A DNA stretch of 64,000 nucleotides from Lampris incognitus (GCF_029633865.1 NC_079213.1:97837978-97901977); one strand, 5' to 3'. Shown: positions 20,554 to 51,624, counted from the first letter of the stretch. Translations and numbers: made by a program. The notes: generated by a model from the letters alone, not told the origin.

Positions 20554-20606
<53 letters not shown>
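20554..20606. repeat. (TA)n microsatellite
   Basis: About 27 uninterrupted TA units, followed by the LINE fragment. Confidence 0.95.
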
Positions 20607-20610
<4 letters not shown>

Positions 20611-20629
20611 CTATATAAATATTTTTATA

Positions 20630-21560
20630 TAGTGTTAGGTGCTAGATTGTTTGTTCTGTATATCAATGACTTATGTAAGGTATCAAGTCTATTGAAATTA
20701 ATTTTATTTGCGGGTGACACAACCATTTTTTGTTCCGAGGAGAATTTGCAGGAGCTTTTGGAGTTGATCACAGCTGAAATGAAAAAGTTAAAAATGTGGT
20801 TTGACAGAAATAAATTATCATTAAATCTGAACAAAACTAAGTTTATGTTATTTGGAAATCGTAAAATAGACACACAAGCAGAAATAATGATCAACAATAT
20901 TAACATTGAAAGAGTATATGAAAATATATTTCTGGGTGTGATACGTGACCATAAAATCTGCTGGAAATCTCATATATAAGATTAGTGAGAACAAAAATGG
21001 CAAGGAGCATTGGAGTTCTGGGAAAGGCAAGGCACATTCTGGATCATAAAGCATTGTACATTCTGTATTGTTCACTTGTATTGCCTTATTTTAATTACGA
21101 CGTGGAGGTATGGGGGAACACCTACAAAAGCAACCTAGAATTGTTATGTGTACTACAATAAAGAGCAATAAGGATAGCAAACAATGTAGGATATGGGAAC
21201 CACGCTAACAAACTGTTTTTAAATTCACGGGCTATGAAGTTCATGGACCTAGTAGAATTTAAGACTGCACAAATGTTGTACAAAGCAAGATATGATCTAT
21301 TTCCTGGCAACATACTATAACAACTGTTCTCAGATGGAGAGAGGGTGTTCAATTTAAGGGGAAAATTAAATTTTAAGAAACATTGTGTTCGTACCACTGG
21401 CAAAAGTAGGTGTATTTCAAATTGTGGGGTAAGTTTGTGGAATGGTTTAGATGAAGAACTTGAGGAAAGCACAAGTTTAAATCAATTCAAAAAGAGGTAC
21501 AAAAAATTTGTTTTAAAGAGATACAAGGATGAAGAGGAGGTTTCGCTCCTCTCATGACTG
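20630..21560 (+). pseudogene. CR1/Rex1-like LINE fragment (RT C-terminal half and tail)
   Basis: The frame to about 20979 reads LGARLFVLYINDLCKVSS, then LFAGDTTIFCS in place of FADDTT, MWFDRNKLSLNLNKTKFMLF and FLGV, the RT motif B to D region of CR1/Rex1-group LINEs. It then shifts frames. The end of the protein is readable at 21345-21557 (ISNCGVSLWNGLDEEL, LNQFKKRYKKFVLKRYKD). The altered FADD motif, the stops and the missing 5' part show an inactive copy. Confidence 0.75.
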
Positions 21561-22698
21561 TGACACCCATGGGGGATTCTGTTATTGTTGTTTTTTGGAA
21601 ATTATTGTTATTGTTTTCTTTGTTTTTGTTGTTTTATTGTTTTTTTATTGCTTTAATTGAGTCATTGTGAGATAGATATTGAGAATGACATACTCTGATG
21701 TGTAAAAAACCCCTAAATTTATTATTTAGGTTTATTAATTGAGCATTAGAGAGGGGCAGGAAATTATAAGTAGTAACTTCTTCTTGCTCCTTTTCGAACA
21801 TATATTTGTTGGATTTTCTATTGAACGTTTTTTTGTTGAATTCTTCTGGTTTTATTTTTATCATTTGTTGCTGTTTTTTGTTTTATTTATATTTGGTCAT
21901 TTTTTCTTTTATTTTGGCATGTTCGAGATAAAGACATTTGACGTATCAATCTATCTATCTGTGTGTGTGTTAGTATGTGTATTTGTGTTGTCAGTGTTTT
22001 AATTGGCATGTCCATGTTGAAATCACCTTTAAACGAAGTTGAGGAAATATACCAACATCTTCCATCTTCCTGCATTAAGACTGTCATTTCCATCTAGTGC
22101 TTTTAAATCCCTGATACTCTTTTCTCTGCAGGACTGGAATGAACGAATTCTTCATTCTGGCAGAATGATGACCACAACTGGCATGAAAATATGTGGTTGG
22201 GTTTTCTTTTTTCTTTCTTTTCAATTTTTTTTTTATTCATCCTCTCACTTCATGTGCAAAGACGCAGGGTCCAATTTTTCCCCCCACGAATTTGCACAGG
22301 CAAGCGATGGCCTTTTAAATGATTAATTTTTGCCCCACACATTTCCAAACTCTAATCTTAACTTAATTTTACAAGCTCTTTTATTTACATAAAGAGGGGT
22401 TTTTGTGGGGAGGGAGTGGGTGAGGTAGAGGGGCATTTTAAAAACAATATTTCATCAAAAACAAGACATTTCTTCAATGGGAAACCATTTTCCTTCCCTA
22501 GCCCACATCAAATAAATAAAACTGCTTTTTTTTCCAGTGAGGTTTTGGTTAAGAGTTGCCTGTGAACATCTATATAAACTGAACTAATGGCTACCGCAAA
22601 ATTGGTTGCTGTATGGCTTCCTGTTTGTACTGTCTGCCGCACACAATTTATATTAAGTTCACGTCATGTGCTGGGATTCTCCCTCGCCTGTTACCTAC

Positions 22699-22700
<2 letters not shown>
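21561..22700. other. No gene recognised
   Basis: AT-rich non-coding sequence with T-runs. The start may be the LINE 3' UTR (the region to about 21960 is very T-rich and ends in a CTAT/TGTG short repeat). Confidence 0.3.

Positions 22701-22774
<74 letters not shown>
22701..22774. repeat. (CA)n microsatellite
   Basis: About 37 CA units; it produces spurious Thr-His and Val-Cys frames. Confidence 0.95.
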
Positions 22775-22779
<5 letters not shown>

Positions 22780-23930
22780 CACCAGCAAAGACATACAGAC
22801 TGATGGGTGTATATAGGCAGTCCACTCATTATAGATGCCCACATAGCATGATTTGTATTGCAGGCAGTCATGGTTCAGTTTTTCCCCTCTCTGCTCTCCT
22901 GTCAATTTAGCTGGACTTCTTTTTCTGTTGTTTCTGTCCTCAGAGAGTCAATCTGTCAAGTGTGCGGCAGTACGCTGGCTGCCCACTAAACACAGGCCTG
23001 CTAGCCATCTCACAGCCCCGTGAGTCTGGCTTTCAATCCCCGCTACAGCTTGCAAGGCCACTGCCATAAATCAAGCGTATCCATCACCATGACCTAAAGA
23101 AAGTTTGATAATTTCATGTTATGGAGCCACTGTGTCTCTATTCAAGGTGTGGCAGCACAGGGCTTTTTTTTTTTGTCCATGTCTCTGGACTCAGCCAGTG
23201 TGTCTTCATCTCCTCGCTGTTAATCGATATGCACAGAGACATCTGTTAAGTGAAAGCTCTTGTCTGTATGGGTTGGGCTGCATCAACATTACCACGCTTT
23301 CCTGCAGACTCACTGCACGACATAGAAGTTGATGTCCAAGCACAGTCTTCTGATCTCTGGGAAAGATAAGCCTCTGAGAAGAATGATGAGCTAGGTTTCT
23401 CATGTCTGAAGTTTGCAGAGGATGGAAGCGTGGCCTGGTGGTTAGAGAGACTGGTTCCCATAATGGCCTCAACTTACGGCTCGAGTGCAGCAGTGTCAAT
23501 TAAGGGACATCAATCTATCAAATGAGCCAAAAACACCGAGTTTGTTTTTGGTCTACTCGGTCTGTTTTTTCATCAAGTTGGAAAGGGTGCAGGGTCTTGC
23601 TTCCTATTCACCGCAGCCAGAACTTAATTCGCTTTCTCCTTTAAAGTAAATCTCTTTCAAATCCAATAATGCTTTTGTATCCCAAAGTGAATTTCATACA
23701 GCTTGGCCAGCAGGTTATGAAACACACATGATATCGGGGGCAATGACGCAGTAAAACAGGACATTTTGAACATGTCCTATTAGATTTGATCTGGGCTGCT
23801 TTCATTCAATAACCTTTTTCCCACACTGCTGTGTGCCCTCGTCCTTCGACACCCGTGGATGCATTGGATAAAACCCAAACTCCACGGGACCTTGTTGGGC
23901 AGCAGAGCTGAGCTGAATCAGTATTATTGA
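22775..23930. other. No gene recognised
   Basis: Unique-looking sequence. I looked on the minus strand for missing 3' exons of tmem59l (a transmembrane segment followed by a cytosolic tail) and found none. Confidence 0.3.
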
Positions 23931-23934
23931 AATT

Positions 23935-24310
23935 TTCACCCATCCATTCAATCCACTATCCAAACTGCTTATCCTGCTCTCAGGGTCACAGGGATGCTGG
24001 AGCCTATCCCAGCAGTTATTGGGCGGCAGGGGGGGAGACATCCTGGACAGGCCGCCAGGCAATCACAGGGCCCACACACACACATACACACACAGATTCA
24101 TACCTAGGGACAATTTAGTACAGCCGATTCACCTAACCTACATGTCTTTGGACTGTGGGAGGAAACCGGAGCCCCCGGGGGAAACCCACGCAGACACGGG
24201 AGAACATGCAAACTCCAAAGAGGACAACGCCCCAAGGTTCGAGTACCCCAGGGTGCGAACCCAGGACCTTCTTGCTGTGAGGCGACCGCACTAACCGCTG
24301 CGCCACCACT
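23935..24310 (-). repeat. Teleost interspersed repeat (family C relative)
   Basis: It contains CCAAACTGCTTATCCTGCTC, GGATGCTGGAGCCTATCCC, CTACATGTCTTTGGACTGTG, AACATGCAAACTCC and GACCTTCTTGCTGTGAGG. The 3' half is shared with the repeats ending at 19868 and 55512. On the minus strand the end looks tRNA-like (GGTTCGCACCC). Confidence 0.75.
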
Positions 24311-24702
24311 TAATCAGAAATTATAAAATTATAAAATTAAAATGTTTACATATTTTACTATTTTATTCTATCATTATTACTACTTCTACCTCTTTTAAAA
24401 CACAAAAATGACAAGTGTGTTTGTGTAAAGACTAACATTGTATAACATTTAAAGCCATAGTTTTTCTCCATCATAACACACATAGGAAGACAGTAATCAA
24501 TGAATTTACAGCATTTACGGGGTTCATTAGGTGATGGCCATCAGGACAGAGCCGCCACATGGTCATATTTACCAAGCACGCCATGTCAAATGCATGTAAC
24601 TTTGATTTAACGAGACCCTTAAGCCTCTCAGCCAAGGACCTTTCCTATGAGTTATGAAGGTTCGAGCGAAAAGGAAAAAAGATAAATCAACACTCACACC
24701 CA

Positions 24703-24854
24703 AGACTGCTAATCTTTATCTCCACACTATTTAATTGCAAAATGCTGTGATGGTGCAAGATGATGTTTGGCATCCGTGTTGCACTATTATTCAAAGTCCA
24801 GCCGTCTGTTTTTTCTCCAGCTGTTGTTCTCCTGCCGTCCCATGTGTTTTGTGA
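24703..24854 (+). repeat. Direct repeat of about 150 bp, left copy (flanks a SINE)
   Basis: The run from ATCTCCACACTATTTAATTG to CATGTGTTTTGTGAC recurs at 25300-25452 with a few substitutions and a 10-bp indel. The SINE lies exactly between the copies. Confidence 0.9.
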
Positions 24855-25287
24855 CCCCCCCCCTTTTTTCTCCCCAATTGTACCCAGCCAATTACCCCAC
24901 TCTTCCGAGCCGCCCCGGTCATTGCTCCACCCCCTCTGCTGATCCGGGGGGCTGCAGACTATCACATGCCTCCTCCAATACATGTGGAGTCACCAGCCGC
25001 TTCTTTTCACCTGACAGTGAGGAGTTTCGCTAGGGGGACGTAGTGTGTGGGAGGATCACGCTACTCCCCCCAGTTCCCCCTCCTCCCCCAAACAGGCGCC
25101 CTGACTGACCAGAGGAGGCGCTAGCGCAGCAACCAGGACACATACCCAACATCCGGCTTCCCATCCACACACGGCCAACTGTGTCTGTAGGGACGCCCGA
25201 CCAAGCCGGAGGTAACACGGGGATTTGAACCGGCGATCCCTGTGTTGGTAGGCAACAGAATAGACTGTCATGCTACCTGGACACCCC
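24855..25287 (-). mobile_element. tRNA-derived SINE, family A, copy 1
   Basis: On the minus strand it starts with a GTCCAGGTAGCATGAC head, then a B-box-like GCCGGTTCAAATCCCCGTG, TACAGACACAGTTGGCCGTG and CCTGACAGTGAGGAG-type body, and ends in GGGGAGAAAAAAGGGGG. The same family recurs seven more times in this window. Confidence 0.85.
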
Positions 25288-25452
25288 AAAACTGCTCATT
25301 TGTATCTCCACACTATTTAATTGCAAAATGCTGTGATGGTGCAAGATGCCGTTTGGCATCCGTGTTGCACTATTATTCAAAGTCCAGCAGTCTGTTTTTT
25401 CTCCAGCTGTTGTTCTCCTGTTAGTCTCCTGCCGTCCCATGTGTTTTGTGAC
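25288..25452 (+). repeat. Direct repeat of about 150 bp, right copy
   Basis: See 24703-24854. It differs by GATGCC for GATGAT, CAGCAG for CAGCCG, and an added TTAGTCTCCT. Confidence 0.9.
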
Positions 25453-25856
25453 TTTACTGGTACAGTAGTGCTACTGGGACCTGTAGACTGCATAGGAGAC
25501 TGTTCCCTTCAGTGAAATAAACACACAATTTATCGCATTACAATTTGAAAGAAGTCTGCAGCAATGGCAAGGATGTCTAAATGCAAAAGAAGCCATGCTT
25601 CGGGATATGGAGGAGGAGGAAGAATCTGATGGGTGTTCATTCATTCAGGGATAATGCACAAAATAACTTTATCGAGTAAGTTTATAAGTTCATCTGTCAA
25701 CTCTACTAACAATTATAAAAGCTGAAAGGCCTGTTGTGGTGGTGTGTGCGTGAATTCCTTAGGCCTTTTAAAATGATTGAATGGTGATGTGCACATGTAA
25801 TAAAATTGTGTTTCCTTGTTCAAACAAGAAACAGAATATGTTTGTTTCCTCGTACC

Positions 25857-26230
25857 TTTTTTTCTCTTTTTTTTGTGGATTTTTTGCCCCTTTTTCCGGG
25901 GAGGGCTGCAGAACTACCACATGTCTCCTCTGATACATGTGGAGGAGGAGACAAGCCCACCTGATAGACGCAAGAAGCCAGCCGCTTCTTTTCACCTGAC
26001 AGTGAGGAGTTTCGCCAGGGGGACATAGTGCGTGAGAGGATCACGCTATTCCCCCAGTTCCCCCTCCCCCCGGACAGGCACCCCGATCAACCAGAGGAGG
26101 CGCATACTCACATCTGGCTTCCCACTCGCAGACATGGCCAATTGTGTCTGTAGGGATGCCTGACCAAGCCGGAGGTAACATGGGGATTCGAACCGGTGAG
26201 CCCCATGTTGGTAGGCAACGGAATAGACCG
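25857..26230 (-). mobile_element. tRNA-derived SINE, family A, copy 2
   Basis: Body blocks GGGGAGGGCTGCAGAACTAC, CACCTGACAGTGAGGAGTTT and ACCAAGCCGGAGGTAACATG are present. The central part around 26095-26105 is shortened. The 5' head near 26230 is incomplete. Confidence 0.85.
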
Positions 26231-26826
26231 ACTCATGTCATTTTTAACTTTTTGAACAATTGTGACTGACACGTTTTTTGCACTTTATGAATCGACTGTG
26301 AAGCACGTCTCGTTTCCGTGTTGTTTACTTTACTTGCAGTAACTGTCATCAGATTGAGTGACTCTCAGTTTAACTGGTTGGGCTATTCCGGCAGACATGT
26401 AATAGTTGCAATTAACAGCCTCTTTGTCTTGAAGCTCCATGCTGGCTAAGAGACCTTTTGTAAGTGAATCAGGCCCATTTCCTAATGTGAGCCTACAAGG
26501 TACACACTGTATCAATACTTACAATGAATTACAGACATGACAATATTGATAGCTTTTCATTGTAATCGTAAAATGTAATTAGCAAAACGACCAATTATTT
26601 CTCAACATCCTTTGTTAATTGTGATGAGACGCTGCTAATTACACAATAGTTTTAGGACATACATCACAGTGAGCGGTTCTTGTGTTAAACAGAAAACTCC
26701 ATAATCACTCACTTAAAGCCACACTTGACTCTGTTGCTGATATAATGTAGATAATGAGAGTCCAAAGATCAACAAAACTAAGCTGTACAGTTTAAACTTG
26801 GGTATGGTGTATGAATCAACGCCTAA

Positions 26827-27476
26827 TGCTACGTTCAGACCAAAGGCGGCGCGAATTTTTTGGGCGGCGCGAATGCATGCAAAGTCAATGGGAGGAGGCG
26901 AATGGGCGGAATAATTCGCGGCGAAATTACGGGCGGCGCGAATTGGGCGAATCGAGCGACGAACGCGCCTTCGCGGGAGTTCAAAAATGTCCAACTCGGG
27001 CGAATATCTCGCCAGGCGATAGCCAATCACCTTCAAGTAGGGTTAGAACCCGCCTTCATGTTGGGAAAGAATACACGCCCCCTACCCAGAATTCTTTTCG
27101 GACGCCGTCCAAACGCAACTCCTAAACGAGCCGGTGAAATTCGCCAAGCTGGGCACGTCTCCGGTTTATGCTCTGAACCCAAACAGAACACTGACGCCGG
27201 TTTCGGCGGCGCAAGTTGATATAAAGCAGAGCCACCGCAACTGATCTCTGTCGCTCATCCATGATGATCACAAGTAAACACAAACTGCTCGTGTGTGGTA
27301 TTTGTTGTGTGCGGTCTAGCAAACTTGCTAGCAGCGTTGGTGTAACTAGACTGCTTGTTGTGACGTCAACACAGCGAATTCGCGTTCCGTTCGAACACAC
27401 CTGGCGGAGCTGGCGGCCAAACACGGGCGAAAAAAGCGGCGCGAACTCTCTCGCCGCCTTTGGTCTGAACGTAGCA
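26827..27476. mobile_element. PIF/Harbinger-type MITE, 650 bp, TAA target duplication
   Basis: The ends are TGCTACGTTCAGACCAAAGG (26827) and the inverse CCTTTGGTCTGAACGTAGCA (ends 27476), a perfect 20-bp match, and the inverted similarity continues inward (GCGGCG). TAA flanks both ends (26824-26826 and 27477-27479). A 3-bp TWA duplication is typical of PIF/Harbinger. The interior is GC-rich with GGCGGCGCGAA-like direct and inverted motifs and has no transposase. Confidence 0.85.
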
Positions 27477-27697
27477 TAACACAAATGCAGTCCATAATCC
27501 ACACAAAATCCTGTTTTGATCCAAAGCTGCCCGAACCACGACAACATACCTTGGGAGCAATGAATTTACCAAGCAATAAAATGTAACAGCCAGACTGATG
27601 AGGAAATCTTTTTATCAGGTAAAATGATGACAATGAACACGCCACATGACATATAAGACCTGCCTGTCTAGCACATAGAGTAAAAGGTTCTCCTTAC

Positions 27698-27850
27698 CTG
27701 GAAGACCACCACCTTGCCATCGTCAGCCTGCAGGTAGAAAGTCCAGGTGGAGGAGATGAAGCTCTGGGCAGAGCTGACGATGTCATTGCACCAGCTGGAC
27801 ACAGCCTCCATGACAGTGGGGGGTTTGGGACGGTGGGTCAGGGCCTTCAG
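27698..27850 (-). CDS. tmem59l: tmem59l exon 4
   Basis: Acceptor TTTGCAG and donor GTAAGG. 51 codons with [19 protein letters not shown] and [11 protein letters not shown], the best conserved part of the TMEM59 family. Confidence 0.9.
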
Positions 27851-27902
27851 CTGCAAAGAGGACATGATACCATCATAAGGGTACAGATCTGTTGGCACAC
27901 CG

Positions 27903-27989
<87 letters not shown>

Positions 27990-30900
27990 GCATCTCTTCA
28001 AAAAAAATCCTGAATCGTTCTGAACCTGATACACACAGTCATTGATATGTGAAGTCACAGAGTGCTGAGTGACCATTCTCACCTTCCTCCTCTTGATCTC
28101 AGGTTCAGACGGTTGGCTAGCACAGCCGGTGCTGCAGGCCTCCTGCTCCAACAGCTTAATATATGCCTCCTGGCAGGCTATGCAGAGAGAGGGGAGAGAG
28201 AGAGAGCGATAGAGAGAGAGCACGCAATGGTCACAATAATTCAGCAGCAATACCTTTTAAGCCAACTAATGAATATGAAGAAAAAAAATCAAAAATAAAG
28301 ATGAAGATGAACAAAAAAAGAGAAAAAGACAGGGACGGGTAGAGAGAGAGAGAAACTGAGAGAAAGGAGTATTGTTGGTGAGTGAATGCATGAGAGAAGG
28401 AGCATGAAAGAAGAGCGTAAAAGCCAAATGGGGTGAAGAAGTCAAATGGAAAATTCAGAGGAACAAATGAGAAAGCCAGTGGGAATAGATTTCATAAGAG
28501 GGAAAGGAGAAGGAGGAGGATAGCCTGTTGAGAAGTACTGAGAGAGACAGAGGGTGGTTTCCATACCATAAATTTGTGTATATATCTGTGTGTCCATATA
28601 TGTATGTGTATGTGTGTACATCTAAGCGTGTGCCAAGTGTATGTGCATGAAAGTGTGTGAGTCCAAGTGTGTTTGTGTGTATCAGATGGGGGATTATCTG
28701 CACATCCGCTGTCTAGATTGCAAATCACACCATTGATTTCCAATACAGCAGCCCAAACAGGACGATGAGTCTAATGCAACCAGACGCTACCCACCAAATC
28801 TGCCAATTTTCTCTAACACCAAGTAGGGAAAAGAAAGGGATGCAATCTTTGGAACGGAGGCAGTGTTTGACGTTAAATGAGGGCCACAGCTAGAGTCACC
28901 ATTATTTCATCAAAAACATTATTTGCACTGATTTTGTTGTACCTCCAGCTAAGAACTGGAGTATTTATGAGCTACAAGGCTTTGTTACCCAGCCAAAGAA
29001 AGATAAGAGTGATGGAGTGAGTGGAGACATTCTGGATCTCTGCAGGTTTGGGTATGGCATTAGCATTAGACACACTTACTACAGCCCCTCAGTTACCCCC
29101 CGACCCTGTAAATCAGAAAGACGGTCAAACTAGTTCCATAGGAGAGGCAGCCGGAGTGTCTCACCTCCCTGACACTCCTCCCTGCTGGTGTTAAAGCCAG
29201 CATTGCCATTGACAAACTGGCAGATGGAGTAGAGACGGCAGCCACGGTGACAGGCGTTCATTATAGACTCCTACGGACCAGACCAGAGAAGGACAGGGAG
29301 TCAGAGAGAGAGAATAAAAAGTGCAAAAGAAAGAGAGAGAGAGAGAACAATATACAAGGTTAAACATCCTGTCTGCACTCTTGCATTCACTTTAACCTAT
29401 GATATTTGGGTTGCGGAGCAGCCGTTGTATTATAGCTTGCCATTTTTAGAAGTGTCGCCACTGAGATGATAGGTAGCTTTCAGTGTTGGCCAGAAGAAAC
29501 ACATAAAAGTGTGGCCAGCTGCAAAAACTTGTGCCGGGCAATGGTGTGGCGAGCAGGGGGTGATTTACTTCCACTTACCCCTCTGCCTTCTCTCTGCGAA
29601 AGAGCACAACAGCGCCCACCTGTGACCTCTGAGGGGAAAAGCAAGGAGATGCCTTGCCCGTGACTATGAATGGTTCACGGGCCTTTATTGCAGTGTCAGG
29701 GCATGTCGTCGCCATCCTTTACCGCGTGTCGCTGCGAAAAAAAGGGACTTTATCCGACCTGTGGTAACGGTGTCTTATTTTGTGGGCATTTGCTTGTTCA
29801 ACCCAAAAGCCCAATTGTGCAATAACTGTCAAAACTCAACATCTGTGCAGACACGCACAAAGTGCTACAAGTTTCTTATCTTTTTTTTTTTGCATAACGA
29901 CTGCATGCTTGAAAGCGGGTAGTTCTGCAGAGTTTTTGCCACCGTGATCAATTTCGCAGCTCTTCTCTGCCCTGCGTGATGTCTGAACCACACCTGAGGC
30001 GAGCAGAAGATGAGGAGGTGGGAGAGGGGGGAGAAAAAAAACACATCCAGCACAAGAAATCTGGGCAACGTTTTGAGCTACACGAAACTCCCTGAGCTAC
30101 AATTCATCGCCACGGACGGTCCTATTTAGTCAGGCTCCGCGTGACCTTTACCGTATAGTCTCGCACACTGCAGACGCTGCATAAACCAACAATAAGAAAT
30201 GATGCTTGATTTAGCCTACAATGCCTTTCAAGCGCATGCATGCTGCTGCTATCACTGCTTCTCCGTCGCATAGCCTACCAAGCGGGGGGGGGGCACGGAT
30301 AGACAACTAATTATAATTTAAACAAAAAACAAAGAGTGAGCCTAGTTGATTCCTAAAATCCTTTCAGAAGCAAGGGGATTTTTGTGCGCCAAGTGTTTGA
30401 CGAGGTAGTGGTGCACAAGGCAATGAACTGCCTCTATATTTTCGGCCTACAGCTGTGCAGCATATTTGTCCGTCAGGACGCAGCGGAAAATCCGAGCCAG
30501 TCTTGCTGGCTGGCACACGGCTACAGCCCGTTGTTTTTCAGCGTTTATCCGGAGATATCTGTGATTATCCATTCAATCACAAAATAACTGTCTGGTGTTT
30601 CCTACACCGCATCGCATCCTCGTCGCAGACGCTGCCATGTCGGGCGGCCGCGGCTCTATTGAGGTGTCAGCTCGGCTGCTGATGTCTGTGCAGTTTAGGC
30701 GGCCTATACAACGTAAATCCGGCAGGACGACTTACTTTAGCGGGGCTTTTGTTTCTGATGGCGAGCTGGCATTGCTTTTTGCAGTAATTGATGTCACCCA
30801 GTTGGTTGTCAAACAGATCCGAGGACGCCGCCGCCAGCCCCGCAAGAAACATCGAGACGAGAGCGAAGAAGGCGCACATCCTGCCGCCGGACCAGAGCAT
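27698..30900 (-). CDS. tmem59l: TMEM59-like (brain-specific membrane-anchored) protein, 5' four exons
   Basis: TMEM59L is a type I membrane glycoprotein of the Golgi/endosomal system, related to the autophagy-linked TMEM59. The four exons join in phase (0, 1, 0, 0) and give 173 residues. Residues 1-25 are a signal peptide ([20 protein letters not shown]), then [15 protein letters not shown]. Exons 2 and 3 hold paired cysteines: [28 protein letters not shown] and [14 protein letters not shown]. Exon 4 ends [20 protein letters not shown] and VVVFQ. This is close to what I recall of human TMEM59L. Exon 4 ends with a sound donor, so the transmembrane segment and tail must lie further along the minus strand; I did not find them. 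The gene is head-to-head with crlf1, as in human. tmem59 itself is the alternative, made less likely by the synteny. Confidence 0.85.
27906..27986. repeat. (GT)n microsatellite in tmem59l intron 3
   Basis: About 40 GT units, 55 bp upstream of exon 4 on the minus strand. Confidence 0.95.
28083..28177 (-). CDS. tmem59l: tmem59l exon 3
   Basis: Acceptor TGCATAG and donor GTGAGA. It reads (G)[16 protein letters not shown], then [16 protein letters not shown]. Confidence 0.88.
29165..29270 (-). CDS. tmem59l: tmem59l exon 2
   Basis: Acceptor CCGTAG and donor GTGAGA. 35 codons plus one base: [20 protein letters not shown] onward, with four cysteines and an N-glycosylation sequon (FNTS). Confidence 0.88.
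30736..30900 (-). CDS. tmem59l: tmem59l exon 1 (start codon, signal peptide)
   Basis: The start ATG is at 30900-30898. There are 55 codons, ending AAA before the donor GTAAGT (30735 downward). GC-rich surroundings and a following (ATG/CAT)n tract in the presumed 5' UTR agree with a first exon. Confidence 0.85.
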
Positions 30901-31065
30901 CTCGACGCCGTCGCACCGCTTCAGATTCGGGCAGTAAAAGGTCCCTCTGTGGCCGCCGCCGTTCCGCCGCTTGTCTTGATGTTACTGACTCAGCCTTGAC
31001 TCTATCTGCTCCTGTGATCTTCTCCTCGGCTCCGTCCGTGCTCTTCGTGTCGTCACTCAGACCAT

Positions 31066-31067
31066 CG

Positions 31068-31103
<36 letters not shown>
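31066..31103. repeat. (CAT)n trinucleotide repeat
   Basis: About 12 units upstream of the tmem59l start codon. On the minus strand it reads as an Asp run in a frame that is not the gene's. Confidence 0.9.
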
Positions 31104-31770
31104 CCACCAACGCGCACACGCAGCGCCCCGCCACCCAACCCGCGTTTATTTAGTAGTGCGGACTATTGTACACTGCAATGCATAACCCGGCAACGATGAC
31201 ATTCATAAAAACACAGCAAAGGTGGTTGATCCTCCGGCCGGGGTTCGGCTTCGAGTGAGCAGATGCGCGATTTTAAGTGTTTATTGCATTATCGATCTTC
31301 CACACAAATCAATGTGACGATTATCGGATAAAGTTAAAGACCCTCTACGTCCGGCGGCCGCGGTTGTTCCGAAATGAGTGACACGTCAGAATGTGTGACC
31401 CTGCCGCTGGCTGTTAGACACAGTGAAATTGGCTGGATCCAGGCACTGGGTTGTAGACGGCTAAGTTTAGTTATGGTTCAGCGTTATTAAAATTGGTATT
31501 ATTGGTATCCGCCGAAATAGGGTCACGTGCTCTGACGGGTCACATACTTTGGCGCCACACCGGTATTTAAAAAAATCATTATCGTCTCACCTGAGGAAAC
31601 GATTACACGCAAAATCACAAATATATCTTTTATGTCAAACTAAACCCAGTTTAGTGGCCATCCATTACAGCCAATAGTTATAAAAGTTAATTATGAATAG
31701 TTAATGCAAACAAAAAACACAAAAAATGTGATTACGCTTCGTGTTCTATTGAAATATGTAATTCGTACTT

Positions 31771-31831
31771 TCTGTGTGTGTGTGTGTGTGTGCGTGTGTG
31801 TGTTTGCGTGCGTGTGTGTGTGTGTGTGTGT
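31771..31831. repeat. Imperfect (GT)n repeat
   Basis: GT units interrupted by GC and TT, 410 bp upstream of the crlf1 start. Confidence 0.9.
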
Positions 31832-32242
31832 TGGGGGGGTGACGTTGTGCTGGGAGGGGACAAATTTGGAAGCAATCATAACTTATGACTGTGTAGGAAG
31901 ACAAGGGAGGAGCGTAAAGTATCAACTTGAATGTGTTGGCTGTTTGAGGCGTGCACCGCGCAAAGCCACACCGGAGCCAGAACAAACCTTGTGTTTGTGT
32001 TCCTCTGCAGTGAACTTGCTGTTTTAGACCTTCCGCGGGGACTTCAGATCACACCGGATCTGCGAGTAGTCCTGGAAGAGAGACTGAGCAGCCCTCGGTG
32101 TGGACTGACTGTGCTTGCCGCCGCGCGCGTTTGTCCCCTCCAACTTTTGCCTCTTCTCTTGTCACGTCTTGGAAATCGACCTGGAGGAGAAGGACAGAAG
32201 AAAGGAGCAGGAAAGAGAGCAAGAGACCCGGGACTTTGAACC

Positions 32243-51203
<18,961 letters not shown>

Positions 51204-51513
51204 CGCCCGCTAAATGCCACCGAGGTGTTTAATTCAAGAACCATGAAAACCAACAGACGCCGTGCGCGAGGGGGCCGGCTGTGCGAGAGGTCCATCCTCC
51301 TGGATTTGGGATATTGCAGGTTTTTTTATTATTATTATTATTATACAAACTTGACATTAGTTTGCAGGAACCCATGCGAAACAGAGAGGAGAGCTGAAGC
51401 GAGACAGCCCAGCGTCATTCTGTGACTCCACTGGCCTACCAGGATTATGATGAAGTGGAGTCTTCCACCATATCAGTTTTTTTTAGAGCTGTTTTACAAG
51501 AACACAAATGTAT

Positions 51514-51624
<111 letters not shown>

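Larger units (their letters stand above)
30901..32242. promoter_or_regulatory. Divergent promoter region between tmem59l and crlf1
   Basis: 1342 bp separate the two start codons. The tmem59l side is GC- and CpG-rich (NotI-like GCGGCCGC sites near 30647 and 31356). Both 5' UTRs must lie here. A (TCA)n tract at 31066-31103 probably sits in the tmem59l leader, and a (GT)n tract at 31771-31831 may have Z-DNA potential. No start site can be fixed by reading. Confidence 0.55.

Noticed and set aside
23390-23480. Possible tRNA-like string GCGTGGCCTGGTGGTTAGAGAG
   Set aside because: It resembles a tRNA A box (TGGTTAGAG) but no matching B box or cloverleaf follows at the right distance; probably a SINE head remnant.
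26330-26515. 61-codon minus frame considered as a missing tmem59l exon
   Set aside because: No transmembrane segment, no resemblance to the TMEM59L C-terminus, and no consistent splice phase.
31055-31138. Poly-Asp tract protein on the minus strand (30809-31138 frame)
   Set aside because: A CAT trinucleotide run read in a frame different from tmem59l; it lies upstream of the real start codon.
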